Origin: JALHVH01 sp964585685
Lineage (GTDB): Bacteria > Acidobacteriota > Aminicenantia > Aminicenantales > Saccharicenantaceae
Assembly: GCA_964585685.1 (NCBI GenBank)
Contig: CAZPEP010000018.1
Location: 33,029-97,028, forward strand
Direction: 5' to 3'
DNA length: 64,000 nucleotides
Shown here: positions 8,245 through 16,080 of the stretch, piece by piece
Numbering within the stretch: position 1 is the stretch's first letter
How the letters are laid out: every line of letters starts with the position of its first letter
Translations under genes and position numbers: made by a program
Notes under the pieces: model-generated
The model's database searches: none
Told to the model about the DNA's origin: nothing
What the model saw: the letters and a program-made list of their open reading frames with translations, nothing else

Positions 8245-9086
8245 TTCAGGTATCCTCTGAGCTGCTGGAGTCTCCGCGAGCGGGAAAGTTTCCGCATCGC
8301 CTTCTGCTCGATCTGCCGGATGCGTTCCCGCGTCAGGCCCAGCCGGTCCCCGATCTCCTGCAGGGTCCTGGGGCGGTCGTCGTCCAGCCCGAAGCGCAAT
8401 TTTAGCACAACCGCTTCCTTCTCATCCAGCCCCCCGATCATCGCCCTGATCTGCTGCTCCACCGAGGACTTGATGATCTGGTACTCGACCGGCGGGCTGA
8501 GGTCGTCGCTGATCCGGTCCTCGACTTCGAGCCCGTCATCCGAGAGGCGGTCGCTCAGGGAGACGTTCTTCTCCTCGAGCACGGCCAGGTCCTCGATATC
8601 CTCGACGGCGATGCCCATCCTTTGGGCGACCTCGGCGCGGGTCGGCTCGCGGCCCAACTCCACCTTGAGCTCCGCCCTCTTCTTCTTCATCGCCGAGATC
8701 TGGTCGGACAGCTTCTGGGGGATGTTGTAGATGCGGGAATACTGAGACAGGGCGTGGAGGATGGCCTGGCGGATCCACCAGACGGCGTAGGAGATGAACC
8801 GGACGTTGCGGGTCGGGTCGAAGCGCTTGGCCGCTTCGATGAGCCCGACGTTCCCCTCGTTGATGAGATCGAGGAGGCCGAGCCCCATCCCCCGATACTT
8901 CTTCACGTAGGAGACGACGAACTTGAGGTTGGATTCGATAAGACGGCGCATGGCCTCAAGATCGCCCTCCCGGGCCTGCTCGCCAACCCTTTTCTCCTCC
9001 TCCTCGGTGAGCGGGAGGAACTTCGCGATCTCGTCGAGATAGAGCTTCAGGTTCCTGGAGTCCGGGTAATCCTTGCGGTCCGTCAT
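8241..9086 (-). CDS. RpoD/RpoS-family sigma-70 factor (short, no region 1.1)
   Basis: A 281-residue group 1/2 sigma factor. Region 1.2 is at the N-terminus (LKLYLDEIAKFLPLTEEEE). Region 2 follows (NLKFVVSYVKKYRGMGL, then DLINEGNVGLIEA) with the -10 recognition helix RFISYAVWWIRQAI. Region 4.2 ends the protein (EIGDRLGLTRERIRQIEQKA). Region 1.1 and the non-conserved spacer of primary factors are absent, so it may be an alternative, RpoS-like factor or a minimal primary one. Its ATG overlaps the hspR stop by 1 nt (TGATG), and it overlaps the DnaC-like gene by 4 nt. A heat-shock operon location suggests stress-linked expression. Confidence 0.92.
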   Translation of the reverse strand: MTDRKDYPDSRNLKLYLDEIAKFLPLTEEEEKRVGEQAREGDLEAMRRLIESNLKFVVSYVKKYRGMGLGLLDLINEGNVGLIEAAKRFDPTRNVRFISYAVWWIRQAILHALSQYSRIYNIPQKLSDQISAMKKKRAELKVELGREPTRAEVAQRMGIAVEDIEDLAVLEEKNVSLSDRLSDDGLEVEDRISDDLSPPVEYQIIKSSVEQQIRAMIGGLDEKEAVVLKLRFGLDDDRPRTLQEIGDRLGLTRERIRQIEQKAMRKLSRSRRLQQLRGYLN

Positions 9087-9499
9087 CAGGTATCCGGCCT
9101 TCCGACCTTGACGATGCGCGACGGGTGGACCCTGACGAGGGCCTTCCGCCGCGCCTCGAACTCCTCGTCCTTCCCCTGGAAAAACTCCCGGCGGACGAAC
9201 TCAAGGAACTGGTTGACCTCGGTCTCGATCTCCTCCATCCGGCCCCTCATGTTGAGGACGACCTCGACACCCGCCAGGTTCACGCCCAGGTCCCGGATGA
9301 GGTTCAGGATGGTCTCGAGCCGCTTGAGGTCCTCGGTCGAATACATCCGCGTATTCCCCTCGCTCCGCGACGGCTTGAGGAGCCCTTCCCGCTCGTAGAG
9401 GCGGAGGGTCTGGGGGTGGATGTTGTACATCTTCGAGACGCTGCTGATGTGGTAATAGAGGGTCGGGCCCTGGGTGTCCTTCTTAGTCTTCTTGGCCAT
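9086..9499 (-). CDS. hspR: MerR-family heat-shock repressor HspR-like
   Basis: A 137-residue MerR-type regulator. The winged-helix part has YHISSVSKMYNIHPQTLRLYE, typical of HspR. It is followed by EGLLKPSRSEGNTRMYS and a coiled-coil dimerisation segment. HspR represses dnaK operons in actinobacteria and epsilonproteobacteria by binding HAIR elements. Its place 1 nt after dnaJ (dnaK-dnaJ-hspR) reproduces that arrangement. Autoregulation of the operon is expected by analogy, although I see no consensus HAIR sequence at the dnaK promoter. ATG at 9499. Confidence 0.85.
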   Translation of the reverse strand: MAKKTKKDTQGPTLYYHISSVSKMYNIHPQTLRLYEREGLLKPSRSEGNTRMYSTEDLKRLETILNLIRDLGVNLAGVEVVLNMRGRMEEIETEVNQFLEFVRREFFQGKDEEFEARRKALVRVHPSRIVKVGRPDT

Positions 9500-9500
9500 G

Positions 9501-10610
9501 TCATTTTCCCCCCAAGTCCGCCCTGGGGTCCGGGCCGGAGACCTTCTCGAGCTCCTTCATCAGCTCTCGGACGCGCTGGTCCGCGAACGGCGGCGGCACG
9601 ATCGTCACTTCGACGAATTCGTCGCCCCGGGCCTTCTTCCCCGGGATGGGGGCGCCTTGGTCTCTGATTCGGAACCTCTGCCCGGACGTCGTGCCGGGCG
9701 GGATGCGGATGACCGTCGGACCATACAGGGTCGGGACGCCGATTTTAGCGCCAAGAGTGGCCTCGGGAACGGTAATCGGGAGCTTGAGGGAGATGTTGGC
9801 CCCGTCGCGCCGGAAGAAGGCGTGGGGCGAGACCTCGATCTGGATGTAGAGGTCCCCGGTCGGCCCGCCGTTCCGCCCGGCGTTTCCCTTGCCGGGAATC
9901 CTCACCCGGGACCCTGTGTCCACTCCGGCCGGGATTCGGATCGAAACCTGATCGGTCTTCTGGAAGGACCCGCCGCCGCGGCACTCCCGACAGGCTTCGC
10001 CCGGGACCGCGCCCGTGCCGCCGCAGGCGGCGCAGGCCGTCGAGAACTTCATGAAGCCCCGCTGGGCGACCCCGCGGCCGATGCCACCGCAGGCGGGACA
10101 AGCTTTCGCTCCCCCCGCCGACACGGCACTCCGTCCCCCGCAGGCTGGGCACGGGACGAGCCGGGTCAGGCGGATGCGGGTCTGGACGCCGTTGATGGCA
10201 TCCTCGAAGCTCAGGTTCATCGAATAGTTGAGGTCCTCACCGCGCTCCGAGACCTCGGCCGGATGGCGCGGACCGCCGCCCCCGAACAGGTTCTCGAAAA
10301 AGTCCTTGAACGAGGACGTGCCGTAATCGGAGAAATCGAACCCCTCAAACCCTCCGGGGCGGCCCTGCGGCCCGCCGGTGTTCGGAGGGGCGTCCCCGGC
10401 AAAGCCGAATTGGTCGAATTGGGCCTTCTTCTTGGGGTCTGTCAGGATGGAATAGGCCCCCTGGATCTCCTTGAACTTCGCTTCGGCGCTTTTGTCCCCG
10501 GGGTTGAGATCGGGGTGGTACTTCCGGGCAAGCCGACGGTAAGCTTTCTTGATCTCTGCGACCGGAGCGTTCCTGGAGACGCCGAGGACTTCGTAGTAGT
10601 CTTTGGCCAT
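9501..10610 (-). CDS. dnaJ: Chaperone protein DnaJ
   Basis: A 369-residue J-domain co-chaperone. The J domain occupies residues 1-70 (YYEVLGV, HPD in RKYHPDLNP). A Gly/Phe-rich linker with FGGGG follows. A zinc-binding domain of four repeats (CPACGG, CPACGG, CAACGG, CRECRG) spans about residues 150-215. A C-terminal substrate-binding domain completes a type I DnaJ. It stimulates DnaK ATPase and delivers clients. It follows dnaK by 54 bp; grpE, often in this operon, is not present in the window. Confidence 0.95.
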   Translation of the reverse strand: MAKDYYEVLGVSRNAPVAEIKKAYRRLARKYHPDLNPGDKSAEAKFKEIQGAYSILTDPKKKAQFDQFGFAGDAPPNTGGPQGRPGGFEGFDFSDYGTSSFKDFFENLFGGGGPRHPAEVSERGEDLNYSMNLSFEDAINGVQTRIRLTRLVPCPACGGRSAVSAGGAKACPACGGIGRGVAQRGFMKFSTACAACGGTGAVPGEACRECRGGGSFQKTDQVSIRIPAGVDTGSRVRIPGKGNAGRNGGPTGDLYIQIEVSPHAFFRRDGANISLKLPITVPEATLGAKIGVPTLYGPTVIRIPPGTTSGQRFRIRDQGAPIPGKKARGDEFVEVTIVPPPFADQRVRELMKELEKVSGPDPRADLGGK

Positions 10611-10664
10611 GATGATGTTCCCGGGGGACCGCGCCGGCCGCCCCCCGGTCTGTCACGGATTAGT

Positions 10665-12599
10665 TTAGTTCTTTTTCTCGTCGTCGACAACCTCGGCGTC
10701 GATGACCTCTTCTTCGGGGCCGCCGGAGGACGCTGATCCGCCGTCGTGCGGCGAGGGCCCCTCGGCGCCGCCGCCCGCAGGCTCCGGGCCGGGCTGGGCC
10801 CCGGCCTGCTGATAGAGGGTTTCGGTGAGCTTGTGGGAGACCCGGGACAGCGATTCCCATGCGGATTTGATGGTCTCGAGGTCTTCCCCCGCGATCGCCT
10901 TCCGAGTATTCTCGATCTCGGTCTGGACCTTCATCGCCTCAGCCTCAGGGATGCGGTCCTTGTTCTCCTTGAGGAGCTTCTCCAAGCTGTAGACGAGCTG
11001 ATCGGCCTGGTTTCGGGCATCGATGACCTCCCGCCTTTTCTTGTCCTCGGCTGAGTGGGACTCCGCGTCCTGGACCATCCGGTCGATCTCCTTCTCGTCG
11101 AGCCCGCTGTGCCCGGTGATCGTGATGGCCTGCTGTTTCCCCGTTCCTATGTCCCGGGCAGAGACGTGGAGGATGCCGTTGGCGTCGATGTCGAAGATCA
11201 CCTCGATCTTGGGGACCCCGCGGTGGGCCGGCGGGATGCCATCAAGGTGGAACCGGCCAAGCGTCCGGTTGGCGGAAGCCATCTCCCGCTCGCCCTGGAG
11301 GACGTGGATCTCGACGCTCGGCTGATCGTCCGACGCCGTCGAGAAGACCTCGGCCTTCTTAGTTGGGATGGTGGTGTTGCGCGGGATCATCTTCGTGAAC
11401 ACCCCGCCCAGGGTCTCGATGCCCAAGGTCAGGGGAGTGACGTCGAGGAGGAGAACGTCCTTGACCTCGCCCGACAGGACAGCGCCCTGGATGCCGGCGC
11501 CAACAGCCACGACCTCGTCGGGGTTAACGCCCTTGTGCGGCTCCTTGCCGAAGATGTCTTTGACCAACTGCTGGATTCGGGGCGCCCGCGTCTGGCCTCC
11601 GACGAGGATGACTTCATCGATGGCCTCAGCCTTCAGGTTGGCGTCGGCCAGGGCCTGGCGGCAGGGCCCGATGGACCTCTCGACGAGGTCCTCCATCAGG
11701 CTCTCGAGCTTGGCCCGGGTCATCTTCATCAGGAGGTGCTTCGGGCCGGACGCGTCGGCGGTGATGAACGGCAGGTTGATCTCGGTCTCCATCGTCGTCG
11801 ACAGCTCGATCTTAGCCTTCTCGGCGGCCTCCTTGAGCCGCTGGAGGGACATCTTGTCACGGGAGAGGTCGATGCCCGATTCCTTCCTGAACTCGCCGAC
11901 CAGCCAGTCCTGGATCTTCTGGTCGATGTCGTCGCCGCCGAGGTGCGTATCGCCGTTGGTCGACTTGACTTCGACGACGCCCTCCCCGACCTCAAGAATG
12001 GAGATGTCGAACGTGCCGCCGCCGAAATCGTAGACGGCTATGACCTGATCCTTTTTCTTGTCCATGCCATAGGCCAAGGCGGCCGCGGTCGGCTCGTTGA
12101 TGATACGGACGACCTCGAGCCCGGCGATCTTGCCGGCGTCCTTAGTCGCCTTCCGCTGGCTGTCGTTGAAATAAGCCGGAACGGTGATGACGGCCTTGTC
12201 GACCCTCTCCCCGAGATAGTCTTCGGCGGCCTTCTTAAGCTTCTTCAGAATGTAGGCGGAAACCTCCGGCGGGGCATAGCGCTTGCCCAGCGCTTCGACT
12301 TCGACGCCTCCGTTCGGGGCTTCGATCACCTTGAAGGGGACCTGTTTGATCTCCTGTTCGACCTCGGCGAAGCGCCGGCCCATGAACCTCTTTATGGAAT
12401 AAATAGTATTCTCCGGGTTGGTAACTCTCTGCCTCTTAGCGACCTGGCCAGAGAGGATCTCACCCTTCGGCGTAAATGCGACTACGGAAGGGGTCGTCCT
12501 TCCTCCCTCTTCATTCGGTATGACCGTTGTCTTGTCGCCCTCCATGATGGCGACGCACGAATTCGTCGTCCCAAGATCGATGCCGATAATCTTTGCCAT
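10665..12599 (-). CDS. dnaK: Chaperone protein DnaK (Hsp70)
   Basis: A 644-residue Hsp70, the standard bacterial length. The ATPase domain starts IIGIDLGTTNSCVAIMEG and carries the phosphate 2 signature (YDFGGGTFDIS) and the third signature (VILVGGQTRAPRIQQ). The substrate-binding domain and helical lid follow, and the tail is acidic (EEVIDAEVVDDEKKN). A strong AGGAGG lies 6 nt before the ATG. First gene of the operon, with a good sigma-70 promoter at 12630-12658. It assists protein folding with DnaJ. Confidence 0.98.
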   Translation of the reverse strand: MAKIIGIDLGTTNSCVAIMEGDKTTVIPNEEGGRTTPSVVAFTPKGEILSGQVAKRQRVTNPENTIYSIKRFMGRRFAEVEQEIKQVPFKVIEAPNGGVEVEALGKRYAPPEVSAYILKKLKKAAEDYLGERVDKAVITVPAYFNDSQRKATKDAGKIAGLEVVRIINEPTAAALAYGMDKKKDQVIAVYDFGGGTFDISILEVGEGVVEVKSTNGDTHLGGDDIDQKIQDWLVGEFRKESGIDLSRDKMSLQRLKEAAEKAKIELSTTMETEINLPFITADASGPKHLLMKMTRAKLESLMEDLVERSIGPCRQALADANLKAEAIDEVILVGGQTRAPRIQQLVKDIFGKEPHKGVNPDEVVAVGAGIQGAVLSGEVKDVLLLDVTPLTLGIETLGGVFTKMIPRNTTIPTKKAEVFSTASDDQPSVEIHVLQGEREMASANRTLGRFHLDGIPPAHRGVPKIEVIFDIDANGILHVSARDIGTGKQQAITITGHSGLDEKEIDRMVQDAESHSAEDKKRREVIDARNQADQLVYSLEKLLKENKDRIPEAEAMKVQTEIENTRKAIAGEDLETIKSAWESLSRVSHKLTETLYQQAGAQPGPEPAGGGAEGPSPHDGGSASSGGPEEEVIDAEVVDDEKKN

Positions 12600-12629
12600 T
12601 ATTTCCTCCTTTTTTGTTAGTTGAATACT

Positions 12630-12658
12630 AATATATTATATGAGCGTGTCATTGTCAA
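12630..12658 (-). promoter_or_regulatory. Promoter of the dnaK operon, bracketed by inverted arms
   Basis: On the minus strand, a perfect -35 TTGACA (12653-12658) and -10 TATATT (12630-12635) are 17 nt apart. Arms TAGTTGA (12618-12624) and TCAACTA (12655-12661) are inverted and flank the promoter, one overlapping the -35. The -10 lies inside a palindrome TAATATATTA (12629-12638). The HspR consensus HAIR (CTTGAGT-N7-ACTCAAG) is not present. The arms may be a divergent operator. Confidence 0.7.
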
Positions 12659-12722
12659 CTATTAATTAAATTTTTTTATTTGCGATCAATATCGGAAAAA
12701 GGCCTTTTTTTGACGTTCGGGG

Positions 12723-13364
12723 CTATTCAGGCCGCGGCAGCCAGACGAGCCCCTTCAGCCCTTCGGTAAGGGCCCAATACATCGCCTGGCCTTCTTTGGG
12801 GTCTTCAAAGCTTATTTCAATAATGGTCATCGTCCGCTTCTGCCCTCTCAGCTTGAGTGTCTTTAGGGGGAGGCCTATGTACCATTTCACGTCCCGCCAG
12901 ACGCCTGAAAGCCCTCTTGCCCGCGTGACGACCGAGATCTTCGTCCCGTTCGCGAGCTCCAACGTGTAGACGGGGGGCATGTCCTTGACCTCGAGCGCTT
13001 CGAGCTCGAATTCGCCGGGCTTGATCGATACCGTTTCCGGCTCACCGGGCTTGATAACGCGCCGCTGCGGTACCGTCAGGGCGGTTTTCCGGGTCAGCGA
13101 TTGGGCCTTGAACGGGACCGGCGTCCCCCAGAACCTGATCCGCGTCGGCACCCATCGCTTCAGAAGGAACCCTCGGGCTTTGAGGTCGATCGTCCTCGCC
13201 CCGAGGTTCATCATGAAATAAAAGTCCGGGGTCATGGCCAGCGTCAATTCCTCTTCGATGACCCTGTTTTCCGCGACGGCCCCCGGTATCTCTTGTCCCC
13301 GGGCAAAGGCCGGCCATACGGCTCCGGCCAGTGTGAGGGCGATGACGATCAGGATTCGGCGCAT
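12723..13364 (-). CDS. Secreted protein of unknown function
   Basis: A 213-residue protein with a clear signal peptide (LIVIALTLAGAVWPAFARGQ). I do not recognise a family. The mature part is rich in beta strand with many Val, Thr and Arg residues and no cysteine cluster or evident catalytic motif. It starts 7 nt after an L,D-transpeptidase gene, so it is probably in the same operon and acts in the envelope. The C-terminus (WLPRPE) shows no barrel signature. A periplasmic soluble protein is the simplest reading. Confidence 0.7.
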   Translation of the reverse strand: MRRILIVIALTLAGAVWPAFARGQEIPGAVAENRVIEEELTLAMTPDFYFMMNLGARTIDLKARGFLLKRWVPTRIRFWGTPVPFKAQSLTRKTALTVPQRRVIKPGEPETVSIKPGEFELEALEVKDMPPVYTLELANGTKISVVTRARGLSGVWRDVKWYIGLPLKTLKLRGQKRTMTIIEISFEDPKEGQAMYWALTEGLKGLVWLPRPE

Positions 13365-13371
13365 GGTCGTC

Positions 13372-14007
13372 TCAATAGATATAGATCTTCGTCCCTATAG
13401 AGGCGGCCTTGAAAAGAATTTTCAGGTCTTCATCGCCTATCCGGACGCAGCCGTGAGTGACGTTCCTTCCGAGGAGGCGTGTATAAAGGGTCCCGTGGAG
13501 GAAGTATCCGCTTCCGAAGCCCAGTGCGTAGTCGCCCAACTCTCCGCCGACGACCCGGTCATTCTTGTTCTTCGGGATGGGCTCGCCTTCCTCGATGAAG
13601 GCCCAGTCCGGCTTCACCCAATAAGGGTTCTCGACTTTGGATTTGACGGCGTACTCACCGCGAGGCGTGTCGAAGATCCACTGCCGCTTTCCGCTCGGGT
13701 CCGGAAGGATATCACCGCTCCCCGTCGAAACGAACCCCTGACGGACGATCTCCGTCCCTTTTTTCATATAAAACCTGTTGGCGCCCGTGTCGATGACGAT
13801 GTACAGGCCTTTTGGCGCCAGAGCGTCGAACTTCTTCTTCAAGGCCGCGGCGGACTTGCGGATGACCGCTTCGCGGGCCGGTTCCGGCCCGGCCCGGCGC
13901 CACCCGGCGAATTGGCGGATCCCCACGATCGTTCCATAGCCCACGGCCAGGAGGGCCATCAGGTAGCCTGCGGCCGCCAGGAACAGGAACGCTTTTTTCA
14001 GGGACAT
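13372..14007 (-). CDS. L,D-transpeptidase (YkuD domain), membrane-anchored
   Basis: A 211-residue protein with an N-terminal membrane segment (FLFLAAAGYLMALLAVGYG). The YkuD catalytic domain ends it: HGTLYTRLLG, then the active-site motif HGCVRIGDEDL with the nucleophilic Cys. Such enzymes make 3-3 peptidoglycan crosslinks or attach lipoproteins to peptidoglycan in the periplasm. It lies 10 bp after a second L,D-transpeptidase gene and 7 bp before a secreted-protein gene. The presence of two L,D-transpeptidases in one operon is unusual. Confidence 0.88.
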   Translation of the reverse strand: MSLKKAFLFLAAAGYLMALLAVGYGTIVGIRQFAGWRRAGPEPAREAVIRKSAAALKKKFDALAPKGLYIVIDTGANRFYMKKGTEIVRQGFVSTGSGDILPDPSGKRQWIFDTPRGEYAVKSKVENPYWVKPDWAFIEEGEPIPKNKNDRVVGGELGDYALGFGSGYFLHGTLYTRLLGRNVTHGCVRIGDEDLKILFKAASIGTKIYIY

Positions 14008-14017
14008 GTCATAGCCG

Positions 14018-15106
14018 TTATTCGTCCCTGAGGACCTTGACGATGGGGCTCTCGCTTTCCAGGGTCCCGACGATCGTCACCGGGGTCCCAACGGAGACCA
14101 TGCTGAACAGCTCGTCCATGACCCTGTCGTCCACGGAAACGCAGCCCCGTGTCAAGCTGTCCTCCCCTCCACCATGGATCTCGACAAGCCCCCCGATCCC
14201 GACCCAATAAGGGATCTCCCTCTTCTGCTTGGCCGCGGCGAACCGCCGCCGGTCCTCTTCGTTGGGGTAATTGATGAGCAGCGCCTTGTAGAAACGACTG
14301 GCGGCGTTCTTCTTCGTGACCTGGTAACGGCCCTCGGGCGTGGCGTCGTCGCCGGAGTGGAGCTTGTCGGAAAGCCCGTTGAATCCTAGCCCGACATCGA
14401 ACTCAGCCACGGCGACGCCTTTCTTGTAGACGATCATCCTCTTTTCCAATTTGATGACGAGGAGGACCGTCGTCCCTTTCGCCCGCGACTCCTGGACGGT
14501 CTCCTCGGCGAGCCTCCTCCAGGCTTCGATCTGGGAGGGGTCCTGATATCGGCTGAGGAACTTCAGGCAGAGGACCTCGGCATCCTTGATGACCTCGCGG
14601 GCGGCTCGGATCTTGACGAGGGCCTCGTCGTACCTGGCCCCGTCGGTAATCAGCACGGCTTCCTGGAGCATGAGCCCGGCCTGGGTCAGCGATCCGCGGG
14701 CCCGCCCCCGCTCGTTGAGGGCCAGGGTGATGTCGTTGAGGGTACCGACTCTCTTTCGGAGGATCCGGACCTCTTCCTTGATCCTGTCGCGCTTCTCTTC
14801 CTTGTCCTTCAGGGTCCGGACGAGCAACGCGTCTCCGGCCACGAGCGTCCTACGGAACTCGTTCCGGAGGGGACCATACTCCCTGAAACAACCCAGCTTA
14901 AGGTTCTCATTCGCCAGGGCCTGTCTGGCCCGCTTGACGTTCCCGAGGTACTCTTCGTATTCCCCAGCGGCGAAAAGAGAAACACCGGCCCTCCAGAGGT
15001 CCCGCTCCTGCTGAACAGCGAGCCCCGCCTCTGGAGGAACCGGTGGCGTTTTACAGCCCGTGAGATATGCCGCTAGGAAATAGAGAACTATTCTACGGAA
15101 TCTCAC
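14018..15106 (-). CDS. L,D-transpeptidase lipoprotein (ErfK/YkuD family)
   Basis: A 362-residue protein. The N-terminus has a lipobox (AAYLTGC, Cys near residue 18), so it is probably a lipoprotein. A long helical region of about 180 residues rich in Arg, Glu and Leu follows. The YkuD domain occupies the last 150 residues (EGRYQVTKKN, VEIHGGG) with the catalytic motif RGCVSVDD; here the residue before Gly-Cys is Arg instead of His, seen in some ErfK-like enzymes. Role: peptidoglycan crosslinking or anchoring. It follows the helical lipoprotein gene by 33 bp. Confidence 0.87.
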   Translation of the reverse strand: MRFRRIVLYFLAAYLTGCKTPPVPPEAGLAVQQERDLWRAGVSLFAAGEYEEYLGNVKRARQALANENLKLGCFREYGPLRNEFRRTLVAGDALLVRTLKDKEEKRDRIKEEVRILRKRVGTLNDITLALNERGRARGSLTQAGLMLQEAVLITDGARYDEALVKIRAAREVIKDAEVLCLKFLSRYQDPSQIEAWRRLAEETVQESRAKGTTVLLVIKLEKRMIVYKKGVAVAEFDVGLGFNGLSDKLHSGDDATPEGRYQVTKKNAASRFYKALLINYPNEEDRRRFAAAKQKREIPYWVGIGGLVEIHGGGEDSLTRGCVSVDDRVMDELFSMVSVGTPVTIVGTLESESPIVKVLRDE

Positions 15107-15139
15107 AAAAGAACAAAGACCTGTTATTCGGGGTCGCCC

Positions 15140-15733
15140 TTATCTGCCCTTGACCTTTTCGATGGCGGCCTTGACCTGGTCGGCGATGACGACGGCCTTG
15201 TCCTTGACGACAACAGCCTTGTCCTTAGCGCCGAAATAGTCCTGCGCATCAATGGCGGCCTGAACGTCGGCGAACGAGGTTTCGATCCCGGCGAGGTCGG
15301 CCTTCATGGCTTCGATGTCGGCTTTGGTGCCCTTGCCCTTGGGGGCCTTCTCGAGAAGGGCCACGGCTTCGTCAAGAGCGGCCTTGGCTTCGATCTGAGC
15401 CTGGACGGCGGCGTTCTTGGCTTCCTCGATCCTGGCGGGAATGAGGACCTTGACGGCGTCGGCGTCGGTGACGAGCTTGGCCAGCATTTCCTTGGCCTTT
15501 CCGTACTTCTTGAAGAACTTCTTGGACTGGGCGGTGACCTCGTCGTTGGCGAGGGTCAGATCGTCATTGAGCTTCTTGAGCTCGTCCTTGGCGTAAATAT
15601 CGCCCTTCGCCTGGGCAACCGCCTCGATGGCGGCCTTGGCGGTGTCCATCTGCTGGGTGGGCTGCTTGGCGCAGCTCGTGAAAACAAAAGCGACCATGAG
15701 ACCAAAAGCTAAAACTTTGATGAAATTTTTCAT
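15140..15733 (-). CDS. Helical alanine-rich lipoprotein (DUF4398-like)
   Basis: A 197-residue lipoprotein. The N-terminus is MKNFIKVLAFGLMVAFVFTSC with lipobox TSC. The rest is almost all charged/Ala helix (KAAIEAVAQAKGD, EEAKNAAVQAQIEAKAAL), resembling DUF4398 proteins. I chose the ATG at 15733 because AGGAGG lies 8 nt upstream; an ATG 6 nt further up is too close to it, and the longer frame to 15856 has no ribosome site. It is upstream of two L,D-transpeptidases, so it may be a Braun-lipoprotein-like tether or a regulator of them. It ends in GR, not Lys. Confidence 0.8.
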   Translation of the reverse strand: MKNFIKVLAFGLMVAFVFTSCAKQPTQQMDTAKAAIEAVAQAKGDIYAKDELKKLNDDLTLANDEVTAQSKKFFKKYGKAKEMLAKLVTDADAVKVLIPARIEEAKNAAVQAQIEAKAALDEAVALLEKAPKGKGTKADIEAMKADLAGIETSFADVQAAIDAQDYFGAKDKAVVVKDKAVVIADQVKAAIEKVKGR

Positions 15734-16080
15734 CTCCATAACCTCCTTTGTGGTTTTTTTGATGGTTTGTACTTTATGAGGAGACCATTGTTGCGTTCGC
15801 TTTCTAATGATTTCCACCTCCTCTTCTTGAACTCCGGGCTTGCGTACCGGAACCATGTATCTTCATTCAAATCCTCGGCTTATTATGCGATCGGGCGTGT
15901 TCGATTAGGGCAGGCCGGCGTCTTTTCCGACAAAAATCTCCGCGTTCTCGCTCATATTGTGCTTCGCCACTTCTTCATTCTCTAAAACTTGAACGATTCT
16001 CCACCTTAAATAAATTAATAGCACAGTCCCGCCCCGTTGTCAATCTCCCGCCCCCGCTCAGGGGTTCTTCTCCCTCCGCC
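15734..16080. other. Gene-free stretch between lipoprotein and malic enzyme genes
   Basis: No coding frame, RNA gene or repeat was recognised here. The part next to 15733 is AT-richer and holds the ribosome site AGGAGG of the lipoprotein gene. I found no convincing -35/-10 pair for that gene. Confidence 0.5.

Noticed and set aside
11055..12620. 521-codon frame on the plus strand opposite dnaK
   Set aside because: A high-GC shadow frame; DnaK on the other strand is certain and the frame has no family features.
15734..15856. 41-codon N-terminal extension of the helical lipoprotein
   Set aside because: The strong AGGAGG and the lipoprotein signal place the start at 15733.
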